Part shown: piece after piece, positions 1 to 8,133 of the stretch
Layout of the letters: each line of letters opens with the position of its first letter
How positions within the stretch are numbered: position 1 is the first letter of the stretch
Origin: Ramlibacter sp.
Lineage (GTDB): Bacteria; Pseudomonadota; Gammaproteobacteria; Burkholderiales; Burkholderiaceae_C
Reading direction: 5' to 3'
NCBI GenBank assembly: GCA_019449555.1
Contig: JAGRPN010000216.1
Span: 1-43,550, forward strand
Length of the DNA: 43,550 nt
The notes under the pieces: model-generated
Database searches by the model: none
Seen by the model: only the letters and a program-made list of their open reading frames with translations
What the model was told of the DNA's origin: nothing
Program-made: the position numbers and the translations under genes

Positions 1-309
1 CAGGAAGAAATCTTCGGGCCCGTGTTGTCGGTCATCGATGCGGACGGCTACGAGGATGCGATCGCCAAGGCCAACGACACGCCGTATGGGCTCTCGGCCG
101 CGATCGCCACCCGCAATCCCCGCTACATGCACGACTTCCCGAACGACATCCAGGCGGGCACGGTGAAGATCAACCGCACCACCACGGGCAACCTGATCAA
201 CGCGCCCTTCGGCGGGCTGAAGTGGTCGAGCACGTCCACTTTCCGCGAATCGGGCCGTGCGGGCCTGGAGTTCTACACGCAGACGAAAACCGTCTATCGG
301 GGCTGCTAG
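1..309 (+). CDS. aldehyde dehydrogenase, C-terminal part (5' end outside window)
   Basis: Frame open from base 1: QEEIFGPVLSVIDADGYEDAIAKANDTPYGLSAAI...TVKINRTTTG, typical ALDH C-terminus (EEIFGPV, N-DTPYGL). Confidence 0.88.
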   Translation, partial: QEEIFGPVLSVIDADGYEDAIAKANDTPYGLSAAIATRNPRYMHDFPNDIQAGTVKINRTTTGNLINAPFGGLKWSSTSTFRESGRAGLEFYTQTKTVYRGC

Positions 310-358
310 CCGCAGCGCCGGCAAGCGGTTCATCGATCATCACCGAAGGGAAACCGCG

Positions 359-838
359 TTGAAGAAAGCCATCAAGCTCGAAGTCAGGGAAGCTCGCCAT
401 ATCGTGAACGCCGCGATTGGCAAGGCGGCGGAGCTCGGCGTGCTGGAGACCGTGTGCGTGGTGGACGAAGGCGGCTACCCCCTGGTGCTCGAGCGCATGG
501 ACGGCGCCCGGATCACGGGTCCGCAAATCGCCTGGAACAAGGCGTTCACCGCGAGCGGCCACAAGCGCTCGACCCATCTGTTCAACCAGTCGCCCAACGG
601 GCCGGGGCTGCCCGGCAACGAGGCATTCGGCATCCAGTGGAGCTTCGACGGCCGGTTCGCCGCGTTCGTCGGTGGTTACCCGATCGTCGTCGGCGGCGAA
701 GTGGTCGGCGGTGTCGGCTTGAGCGGAGGCAACGGCGAGCAGGACACCGCGTGCGGCGTCGCCGGGCTGCAGGCGCTGCGCGAGCTGCTCGCGCCGGAAG
801 GTCTGGAAGTGCTGGCGCAAAGTGACATCAAGAAATAG
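359..838 (+). CDS. GlcG/HbpS-family (DUF336-like) protein
   Basis: LKKAIKLEVREARHIVNAAIGKAAELGVLETVCVVDEGGYPLVLERMDGA...GGYPIVVGGEVVGGVGLSGG; TTG start inferred inside the longer ORF 257-838. Confidence 0.75.
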   Translation: MKKAIKLEVREARHIVNAAIGKAAELGVLETVCVVDEGGYPLVLERMDGARITGPQIAWNKAFTASGHKRSTHLFNQSPNGPGLPGNEAFGIQWSFDGRFAAFVGGYPIVVGGEVVGGVGLSGGNGEQDTACGVAGLQALRELLAPEGLEVLAQSDIKK

Positions 839-1013
839 CCGGTGGCGAGGATGCGGGGGCGAGTTGAGCCAGGTCAACCACCTGCAATTCCGGCCGATGC
901 GGCACGCGCGACGTCCCTGGATACTGCGGCGTCGACTGAACGAGCGTGACTTTCGAGGAGACGAAGTGGACTCAGCTGAAAGACGGGCCCGCGCCAAGCG
1001 ACCGTGAGCCGCG

Positions 1014-1916
1014 ATGCGCCGCTATCTCCCTTCCACCATGATGCTGCAGGCCTTCGAGGCGTCGGCGAAACGGCTCAGCTTCACGCTGGCCGCGCAAGAC
1101 TTGTGCCTGTCGCAGAGCGCGATCAGCAAGCAGGTCATCGCACTGGAAGAGATGCTGCGCACCGAGCTTTTCAAGCGGATCAAGAAGCGACTCGAGCTGA
1201 CCCCGGCGGGCAAAAACTTCCAGGCCCGCATCTCGCCGGCGCTGAACGGCATCGAAGCGGCCGTGATCGAGCTGATCTCGTGCCAGAGCGACCGGAGCAC
1301 GCTCGACCTGGGCGTGGTGCCTTCGTTCGCGACCAAATGGCTGATCCCGCGGCTGGGTGATTTCGCGAAGTCGCACCCGGGCATCACGATCAACCTGGCC
1401 ACCCGCCTGGTGCCGTTCGACTTCAGCGAAACCACCCTCGATGCCGCCATCCACTTCGGCAAGGCCGACTGGGCCGGCGCGGCCTGCGATTACCTGATGA
1501 ACGAGGAGATGGTGGTCGTGTGCAACGAAGAACTGGCGGCCGGCACGCTGCTCGCACCGCCGGACCTGTCGAAGGTTTCGCTGTTGCACCTGACCACGCG
1601 GCCGCACGCGTGGCGGGACTGGGCGCAGACCGCCGCGCTCGAAGGCCTGGACGCGTCGCGCGGGCCGCACTTCGATCACTTCTCGATGTTGACGCAGGCT
1701 GCCGTGGCCGGCCTGGGAGCGGCGGTGCTGCCGAAATTCCTCGTGCTCGACGAGCTGGCCTCGGGCCGGCTGGTCGTCCCGTTCGGTCCGACACACACCA
1801 GCGACAGCGGCTATTACCTCGTGTACCCGGAGCGCAAGGCCGGCCTGCATTCGTTGCAGAAGTTCCGCGGCTGGCTCATCGGCACCGCGGGCGATGGCCA
1901 GCGCCAGGCGGGATGA
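1014..1916 (+). CDS. LysR-family transcriptional regulator (GcvA-like)
   Basis: N-terminal HTH MMLQAFEASAKRLSFTLAAQDLCLSQSAISKQVIALEEMLRTELFKRIKKRLELTPAG followed by an LTTR effector domain. Confidence 0.92.
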   Translation: MRRYLPSTMMLQAFEASAKRLSFTLAAQDLCLSQSAISKQVIALEEMLRTELFKRIKKRLELTPAGKNFQARISPALNGIEAAVIELISCQSDRSTLDLGVVPSFATKWLIPRLGDFAKSHPGITINLATRLVPFDFSETTLDAAIHFGKADWAGAACDYLMNEEMVVVCNEELAAGTLLAPPDLSKVSLLHLTTRPHAWRDWAQTAALEGLDASRGPHFDHFSMLTQAAVAGLGAAVLPKFLVLDELASGRLVVPFGPTHTSDSGYYLVYPERKAGLHSLQKFRGWLIGTAGDGQRQAG

Positions 1917-1920
1917 GTTG

Positions 1921-1985
1921 ATGAGCAACGCTCATGACAACACGAATAACCGTCGTTTGTGGCGCGGTTGCGCGCCCCCTAGTAT
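1921..1985 (+). promoter_or_regulatory. promoter/operator module P1: perfect dyad ATGAGC-AAC-GCTCAT (T-N11-A), second dyad ACGA-N7-TCGT (1942-1956), -35 TTGTGG (1957-1962), 17 bp, -10 TAGTAT (1980-1985)
   Basis: 37/40 identity to 3843-3882 and 35/40 to 5031-5070 over the first 40 nt; -35/-10 spacing identical in all three copies. Confidence 0.8.
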
Positions 1986-2246
1986 CGCCACGGATCGCGT
2001 GATGAGGAGAGGCTGACATGGAACCTTGAGGCAGCTCCTGTCCCGATCGAGTGACCCGGCACTCAGGATATGCCCGGCGGCAATGCGGCTCGCCCGCAAT
2101 GATCGACGACGCGAAGACGTCGCACGGCGCGGACATCGACCCGTCCACGCCGACGGTTGGGATCCAGAGCAGCGCAAAGCTGCACAACGCGGTACCACTC
2201 AGACGAGCGATGCCGTCCCGCAAGTAGCCGAGAGGCGAGAGGAGAC

Positions 2247-3785
2247 ATGGAAATGGAAACAACCACGGGCCTGACCGCGGCCCATTGGATTTACCTGGCC
2301 GGCGTCGCGGTCATCGTGCTGACGATGATCATGCGAGCCAACGTCGTCGTCCCATCGATAGCCGGGATATTCCTGGTCATCCTCGCGTACACGGGCAGCC
2401 CGGTAGCGGCGTTGGGAGGGATCTTCAACGCAACCTTCGTCGCCGCGAAAGAGCTGTTCAGCATCTTCCTGGTGATCGCACTCATGACGGCGCTCCTCAA
2501 TTCGTTGAAGGAGCTCCGATCCGATGTCCGGATGGTCCAACCCTTTCGTGCAGTCATGAAGAACGGACACATGTCCTACCTGGTGATCGCCGTGGTGACA
2601 TACGCGGTTTCATTGTTCTTCTGGCCGACACCGGCGGTACCGCTGGTTTCCGCGGTCTTGCTGCCTGCCGCGATAGCAGCGGGACTGCCTCCCCTGGCCG
2701 GTGCGGTAGTGATCGCGATCGCCGGGCAGGGGATGGCCTTGTCCTCGGACTACGTGATCGGGGTGGCGCCCGGCATCAGCGCGAAAGCCGCGGGTGTCCT
2801 CACCTCCGTGGTGGCTGATCGATCGCTGGTTCTGTCGCTGATCACCGGCGGCGTCGCGCTGGTCTGGGCCTATCTGTCGCTGCGGGGCCGCTTCCTGCCG
2901 GCCAGCCAGCATCTGCTGGATGCATGGCACGCGCAGGCTTCACACCAATCCAACCAGGGCGTGTCCCTGGGGGGAACGACGCATAAGGAGGAGATCGCGC
3001 GGGGGACGAGCCGCGACGAGCCGCTTGAAACCAACTCAGACGTCAGGCGCGAAATCGAGAGCGTGGACGCCAGCCAGGTCAAGTGGTCCAAGCTGTTCGC
3101 CGTGTTGACGCCCATCGCGTTCCTGGCCGTGGTTCTGATGATGGTGCTCCCGAAATTCATTGGCGGACTTCCCACCATCAAAGGCGGCGACGCTGCCTCG
3201 CTCATCGGCGGGATGGCCGGCGTGCTCATGATCTTCGCCACCCTCGCGATGCACGGCGCGCGCAAGATGCTCGAGGCCAGCGCCGATCACGTCACGGAAG
3301 GGTTTGTCTTTGCGTTCCGGGCGATGGGATCCGTCCTGCCGATTGCGGGTTTCTTCTTCCTGGGCTCGAGCGAAACGGGAGCTGCCATTCTGGGGTTGCC
3401 GGTCGACAAGGCGCCTGCGCTGCTGTTCGATCTGGTCAGGAACGCGGAGCACTGGATCCCGGCAAGCCAGTTCTTTGTCGCGTACGGCATGCTGATCGTT
3501 GGAATGATCACCGGAATCGACGGGTCCGGGTTTTCGGGTCTGCCGCTCACCGGCGCGCTGTCCGGCGCTTTGGCAGCCGGATCCGGGATCAACGCGGCGA
3601 CCCTGGCCGCGATCGGGCAGATGGGCGCCGTGTGGACCGGCGGCGGAACCCTGATTGCCTGGTCGTCACTCATCGCGGTGGCGGGTTTCGCTCGGGTACC
3701 GGTGCAGGAGACCGTTCGTGCGTTGGTCATCCCGGTTGTGGCAGGCCTCGTCATATCGACATTCATGGCCATCATCCTGTTCTGA
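2247..3785 (+). CDS. multi-pass membrane permease (ion-transporter-superfamily-like), substrate unknown
   Basis: ATG with GAGAGGAGA RBS inside ORF 2157-3785; about 12 hydrophobic segments, duplicated architecture around a central soluble linker. Confidence 0.75.
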   Translation: MEMETTTGLTAAHWIYLAGVAVIVLTMIMRANVVVPSIAGIFLVILAYTGSPVAALGGIFNATFVAAKELFSIFLVIALMTALLNSLKELRSDVRMVQPFRAVMKNGHMSYLVIAVVTYAVSLFFWPTPAVPLVSAVLLPAAIAAGLPPLAGAVVIAIAGQGMALSSDYVIGVAPGISAKAAGVLTSVVADRSLVLSLITGGVALVWAYLSLRGRFLPASQHLLDAWHAQASHQSNQGVSLGGTTHKEEIARGTSRDEPLETNSDVRREIESVDASQVKWSKLFAVLTPIAFLAVVLMMVLPKFIGGLPTIKGGDAASLIGGMAGVLMIFATLAMHGARKMLEASADHVTEGFVFAFRAMGSVLPIAGFFFLGSSETGAAILGLPVDKAPALLFDLVRNAEHWIPASQFFVAYGMLIVGMITGIDGSGFSGLPLTGALSGALAAGSGINAATLAAIGQMGAVWTGGGTLIAWSSLIAVAGFARVPVQETVRALVIPVVAGLVISTFMAIILF

Positions 3786-3842
3786 CGTGGCCGCTCAGCC
3801 CCGCTGCATTCACGCGCGAACCGAGACGGGTACGCCGACTTC

Positions 3843-3907
3843 ATGAGCAACGCGCATGACAACAGGAATATCCGTCGTTTGTATTACCGATACACCCTCT
3901 CTACTAT
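3843..3907 (+). promoter_or_regulatory. promoter/operator module P2: ATGAGC-AAC-GCGCAT, AGGAATATCCGTCGT, -35 TTGTAT (3879-3884), 17 bp, -10 TACTAT (3902-3907)
   Basis: Copy of the P1 module with the same internal spacing, 60 bp upstream of tctC. Confidence 0.8.
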
Positions 3908-3967
3908 TTCCGCTCGAGACGATACGAGCAACTGGGGCCGGAAGGCCGCAAATTTTGAGGAGCCGAT

Positions 3968-4927
3968 GTGAAACTGTTCAATAAGCTGGGCGCCCTGGTT
4001 GCGCTCATACTGGCCGCCACGGGCGCGCTGGCTCAGGGCTACCCGGAGAAGCCGGTCCGGGTCGTCATCACGACGGTCCCGGGACCGCTCGACGCGTTCG
4101 CGCGCGCCGTGCTGGTGCAGGTCGGCAAGCGCCTGAAGCAGCCGTTCATCGTGGACAACAAGCCCGGTGCCGGCGGCAATGTCGGCGCCGAGATCGTCGC
4201 CAAGGCGCCCGCTGACGGCTACACCCTGCTGTTCGCGCTGGACACCACGTTCACCGTGAACCCGGCGCTGTACGAGAAGACGCCGTTCGACCCGGTGAAG
4301 GACTTCTCCTTCATCGCCGTGCCCGTGACGTACAGCCAGGTGCTGACCGTGAACCCCGCGATCAAGGCCAACACGCTGCCCGAGTTCGTCAAGTATGCCA
4401 AGGCCAACAAACTGAGCTATGCGTCGGGCGGCAACGGCTCGCCCAGCCACTTGACGATGGCTGCCTTCCTGTCCACCGCCGGAATCGAGATGATCCACAT
4501 CCCCTACAAAGGCACGGGCCAGTCGGTGATCGACGTCATGAGCGGCCAGGTCAATTCGCTCTTTGCCGTGGGCAGCGGCGTCTTGCCGCAGGTGAAGGCG
4601 GGCAAATTGCGCGCGCTCGCCGCATCGGGAGGCCAACGCTCCGCGGCCGCACCCGACCTGCCCACCGTCGCCGAATCAGGCTATCCGAGCTTCAATGCGA
4701 GTTTCGCGTATGTGCTGGCGGCCCCGGCCGGAACGCCCAACGAAATCGTGCAACTCCTGGCCAAGGAAGTCGCGCTCGCGATGGAGACGCAGGAAGTGCG
4801 CGACCTGAACCGCATCGCCGACTACGCCCCCACCAACCTCGGCCCGCAGCAATCCGCCGAGTGGCTGCGCAACGCCCGCAAGCACTGGGGCGAAGTGATC
4901 ACCGCCGCGAAGATCACACTGAACTGA
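3968..4927 (+). CDS. tripartite tricarboxylate transporter substrate-binding protein (TctC/Bug family)
   Basis: Signal peptide MKLFNKLGALVALILAATGALAQ, then YPEKPVRVVIT...KPGAGGNVGAEIVAKAPADGYTLL...HIPYKGTGQSVIDVMSGQV; GTG start. Confidence 0.93.
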   Translation: MKLFNKLGALVALILAATGALAQGYPEKPVRVVITTVPGPLDAFARAVLVQVGKRLKQPFIVDNKPGAGGNVGAEIVAKAPADGYTLLFALDTTFTVNPALYEKTPFDPVKDFSFIAVPVTYSQVLTVNPAIKANTLPEFVKYAKANKLSYASGGNGSPSHLTMAAFLSTAGIEMIHIPYKGTGQSVIDVMSGQVNSLFAVGSGVLPQVKAGKLRALAASGGQRSAAAPDLPTVAESGYPSFNASFAYVLAAPAGTPNEIVQLLAKEVALAMETQEVRDLNRIADYAPTNLGPQQSAEWLRNARKHWGEVITAAKITLN

Positions 4928-4965
4928 TCGCCCGGGTCGCGGCCTGGCGCCGCGCACGTGCAAGC

Positions 4966-4996
4966 CGAGCCGCTTCGCCGATGGCGCAGCGGCTCG
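4966..4996 (+). other. strong hairpin CGAGCCGCT-N13-AGCGGCTCG downstream of tctC
   Basis: 9-bp perfect inverted repeat with an inner CGCC-GAT-GGCG stem; no T-tract follows. Confidence 0.55.
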
Positions 4997-5030
4997 CTGC
5001 ATTCGGCCGAATCGCGAATCGGCACGTCGC

Positions 5031-5095
5031 ATGCGCAACGCTACTGACAACACGAATATCCATCGTTTGTGCCGGTGCCGCGCCATCCCTAGTAT
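5031..5095 (+). promoter_or_regulatory. promoter/operator module P3: ATGCGC-AAC-GCTACT, ACGAATATCCATCGT, -35 TTGTGC (5067-5072), 17 bp, -10 TAGTAT (5090-5095)
   Basis: Third copy of the P1/P2 module; -10 ends 32 nt before the ATG of the KamA-like gene. Confidence 0.8.
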
Positions 5096-5126
5096 CCGAA
5101 TGCAAGATGAACACGAGGAGCCTGTG

Positions 5127-6710
5127 ATGGATGCAAGAACCCTGGATGAAACGCTCGCGCTGTCGACGATCGCCAAGGCCGACGTGGAAAGGATGATGGC
5201 GCTGCACCAGTATCCGCAAGAGATGCGCGGCATCGTGCAGTCCGAGCGGCTGCTGCCGCTGGGCCTCGTGAACCGCCTTCACGCGCTGTACCCGCAGCAC
5301 TCGCGCCTGCAGCGCACGCGCAAGTTCCTGTTCGAGGGGCGCGACCACTACACCGGCCTCAAGGGTTTCCGCGCCGTGGTCGATACGCTCAAGGCCAACG
5401 GCATCGACATCGGCTTCATGCCGGCGCGCGAACTGTTCGTCGAGGTGTACCGCTTTCTAGCGACCCGGCACACGCTCAACTGCATCGACTGGGACAACTA
5501 CGAGAACGATTCGATCTACCAGCTCGTGTTTCCGCAGCCGGGCATGATCGACGACGCGGAAGTGCTGCGGGCCTACCAGGCCGCCGCCGGCGACGCGCAG
5601 CGAACCGAAGTGGTCGAGTCCTACCTGCATCGCACCAACCCCCACGACGGCAACCAGCACCTGAACAAGCCCTGGTTCCAGAACGCCGAGGGCGGCGTCG
5701 AGGTGCTGGACGGCAGCCAGCACAAGTATCCCCAGTGCCAGCTGGTGTTCGACAAGACGACGCAGACCTGCTTCTCGTTCTGCACCTACTGCTTCCGCCA
5801 CGCCCAGGTGCGCGGCGGCGAAGACATGTTCATCCAGGACGACATCCGCCAGATCCACGACTACCTGCGGCTGCACTCCGAGGTGACCGACCTGCTCATC
5901 ACCGGCGGCGACGGCGGCTACATGCCCGTCACGCGCCTCGAGCAATACCTGCAGCCGCTGTTCGACGATCCGGCGCTGATGCATGTGCGCACGGTGCGCC
6001 TCGCCAGCCGCGCGCTCACGTTCCAGCCGGAGATGGTCCTCAGCCCGAAATACGACCGGATGCTGCGCCTGTTCGACCGCTGCGGCGATCACGGGATCCA
6101 GTTGACGTGGATGGCGCATTTCTCCACACCCAAAGAGGTGCTGAACATCAGCACCATCGCCGCGATCCGCCGACTGCAGGCCCACGGCGTGATGGTGCGC
6201 AGCCAGAGCCCGATCATGAACCACATCAGCCTGTTCACCGACGAGCGCGGCGACGTGGATGTCGACCGCTCGGCCCAGAACTGGATCGACCTGGCCCTGA
6301 TCTTCGCCAGCCTGAAGATCGGCTTCCACTCGATGTACTGCGCCCGTCCCACGGGCGAGCACCACTATTTCACGGCGCCGCTGGCCGGCGTCGAGAAGGT
6401 CTTCAACAAGATCTACCGCTCGCTCTCCTCGATCAATCGCCCGTCGCGGCATCTCTCGATGTCATCCTCGGCGGGCAAGATTTCGCTGATGGGAACCACC
6501 GAGGTGAACGGCCAGAAGGCGTTCGCCCTGAAGTTCACCGAGGGCCGCAACATGGAATGGCTCGACAAGGTCTTCCTCGCCAGGTACGACACCCGGCAGC
6601 ACACGATCGACCTGCTCGAGCCGCTGGACACGCCGGACTTCTTCTTTCGCGACGAGCTGCGACGCATCGAGAGCGACCTGACGCATTCGCTCCACGGCGA
6701 GCCGGCCTGA
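5127..6710 (+). CDS. KamA-family radical SAM/PLP aminomutase-like protein (divergent lysine 2,3-aminomutase homologue)
   Basis: Radical-SAM motif CFSFCTYC (5769-5792) followed by FRHAQ; TGGDGGYM; C-terminal SMSSSAGK (PLP-Lys equivalent, Lys codon 6477-6479). ORF track starts at 5031, but that overlaps the promoter; ATG 5127 preferred. Confidence 0.85.
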   Translation: MDARTLDETLALSTIAKADVERMMALHQYPQEMRGIVQSERLLPLGLVNRLHALYPQHSRLQRTRKFLFEGRDHYTGLKGFRAVVDTLKANGIDIGFMPARELFVEVYRFLATRHTLNCIDWDNYENDSIYQLVFPQPGMIDDAEVLRAYQAAAGDAQRTEVVESYLHRTNPHDGNQHLNKPWFQNAEGGVEVLDGSQHKYPQCQLVFDKTTQTCFSFCTYCFRHAQVRGGEDMFIQDDIRQIHDYLRLHSEVTDLLITGGDGGYMPVTRLEQYLQPLFDDPALMHVRTVRLASRALTFQPEMVLSPKYDRMLRLFDRCGDHGIQLTWMAHFSTPKEVLNISTIAAIRRLQAHGVMVRSQSPIMNHISLFTDERGDVDVDRSAQNWIDLALIFASLKIGFHSMYCARPTGEHHYFTAPLAGVEKVFNKIYRSLSSINRPSRHLSMSSSAGKISLMGTTEVNGQKAFALKFTEGRNMEWLDKVFLARYDTRQHTIDLLEPLDTPDFFFRDELRRIESDLTHSLHGEPA

Positions 6711-6750
6711 GACCGCGGCGCGCAAGGTCCAAGCACCACGGGACAAGACG

Positions 6751-7461
6751 ATGATCGACAAACGAGTGAGTTCGGCGGCCAGCGCGGTCGCCGACATCTT
6801 CGATGGCGCCACGGTGCTGGTGGGCGGCTTCGGCGAGGCGGGCAGCCCGGTCGAGCTGATCCACGCCTTGATCGACCAGGGCGCGCGCAACCTGACGGTC
6901 GTCAGCAACAACACGGGTTCCGGGCAGGTGGGGCTCGCCGCGTTGATCGCCAACGGCCAGGTGGCGAAGATGATCTGCTCGTTTCCGCGCACGGCCAACT
7001 CCACCGTCTTCCCGAAGCTCTATCGTGAAGGCAGGATCGAGCTCGAACTGGTGCCGCAGGGCACGCTGGCCGAGCGCATCCGCGCCGGCGGTGCGGGGAT
7101 CCCCGCTTTTTTCACGCCCGCATCCGTGGGCACGCCGCTGGCCCAGGGCAAGGAGCTGCGCCGCTTCGGCGACGAGGACTACGTGATGGAACAGGGCATC
7201 ACCGCCGATTTCGCGCTGGTGAAAGCCGAGAAGGCCGACCGCTACGGCAACCTCGTCTACAACAAGACGGCCCGCAACTTCGGGCCGGTGATGTGCACGG
7301 CCGCCAAGGTGGCCATCGTGCAGGTGAGGGAAACCGTCGAGGCGGGCGGCATCGATCCGGAAGCCGTCGTCACGCCGGGTGTCTTCGTCAAGCGCGTGGT
7401 GACGGTACCGAATCCCGCGCATGAATCGCATCTCGTCAAGGAAGGGCGCTGCTATCCATGA
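6751..7461 (+). CDS. 3-oxoacid/3-oxoadipate CoA-transferase subunit A (PcaI-like)
   Basis: MIDKRVSSAASAVADIFDGATVLVGGFGEAGSPVELIHAL...VPQGTLAERIRAGGAGIPAFFTP...KTARNFGPVM. Confidence 0.88.
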   Translation: MIDKRVSSAASAVADIFDGATVLVGGFGEAGSPVELIHALIDQGARNLTVVSNNTGSGQVGLAALIANGQVAKMICSFPRTANSTVFPKLYREGRIELELVPQGTLAERIRAGGAGIPAFFTPASVGTPLAQGKELRRFGDEDYVMEQGITADFALVKAEKADRYGNLVYNKTARNFGPVMCTAAKVAIVQVRETVEAGGIDPEAVVTPGVFVKRVVTVPNPAHESHLVKEGRCYP

Positions 7462-8132
7462 GCACCGACAATCCAGCCGGGTGGAGCCGTGATGAAATGG
7501 CGCAGCGCGTGGCGCTGGACATTGCGGACGGCGCCTACGTCAACCTGGGCATCGGCATCCCGGAGCTCGTCGCCCAGTTCGTGCCGGCCGACCGCGAGGT
7601 GATCTACCACACCGAGAACGGCCTGCTCGGCATGGGCGCGCCTGCGTCCGACGCGCAAGACCCGGAGCTGATCAACGCGGGCAAGAAGCCCGTCACGGCG
7701 ATTCCGGGCGCCGCCTACTTCCACCATGCCGACAGCTTCGCGATGATCCGCGGCCGGCATATCGACGTCTGCGTGCTGGGCGCGATGCAGGTCTCCGAGC
7801 GCGGCGACCTCGCTAACTGGTCCACCGGCGCCGACGACGCGATCCCGGCGGTGGGTGGCGCGATGGATCTCGTGGCGGGCGTAAAGACGATCTATGTCAT
7901 CACCCAGCACACCACGAAAGACGGCGAGCCGAAGATCGTCGGGGAGTGCACCTATCCGCTCACGGGCCGGGCCGTGGTGGACCGGATCTACACCGATCTG
8001 GCGGTGATCGACGTCACGAGCGCTGGGCTGGCCGTTCGCGCACTGGCGCCGGGCGTCAGCCTGGAGTACGTGCAGGAAAGGACCGGCGCGGCGTTGATCG
8101 CCCCGCGGGTCCTGCAACTGGTGGAGGTATGA
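7458..8132 (+). CDS. 3-oxoacid/3-oxoadipate CoA-transferase subunit B (PcaJ-like)
   Basis: ATGA overlap with subunit A; EMAQRVALDIADGAYVNLGIGIPELV...HTENGLLGMG (active-site Glu)...GGAMDLVAGVKTIYV. Confidence 0.9.
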   Translation: MSTDNPAGWSRDEMAQRVALDIADGAYVNLGIGIPELVAQFVPADREVIYHTENGLLGMGAPASDAQDPELINAGKKPVTAIPGAAYFHHADSFAMIRGRHIDVCVLGAMQVSERGDLANWSTGADDAIPAVGGAMDLVAGVKTIYVITQHTTKDGEPKIVGECTYPLTGRAVVDRIYTDLAVIDVTSAGLAVRALAPGVSLEYVQERTGAALIAPRVLQLVEV

Positions 8133-8133
8133 G

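Noticed and set aside
5031-5126. ORF-track start of the KamA-like gene at 5031
   Set aside because: These bases are the conserved promoter/operator module P3; ATG 5127 has a suitable leader.
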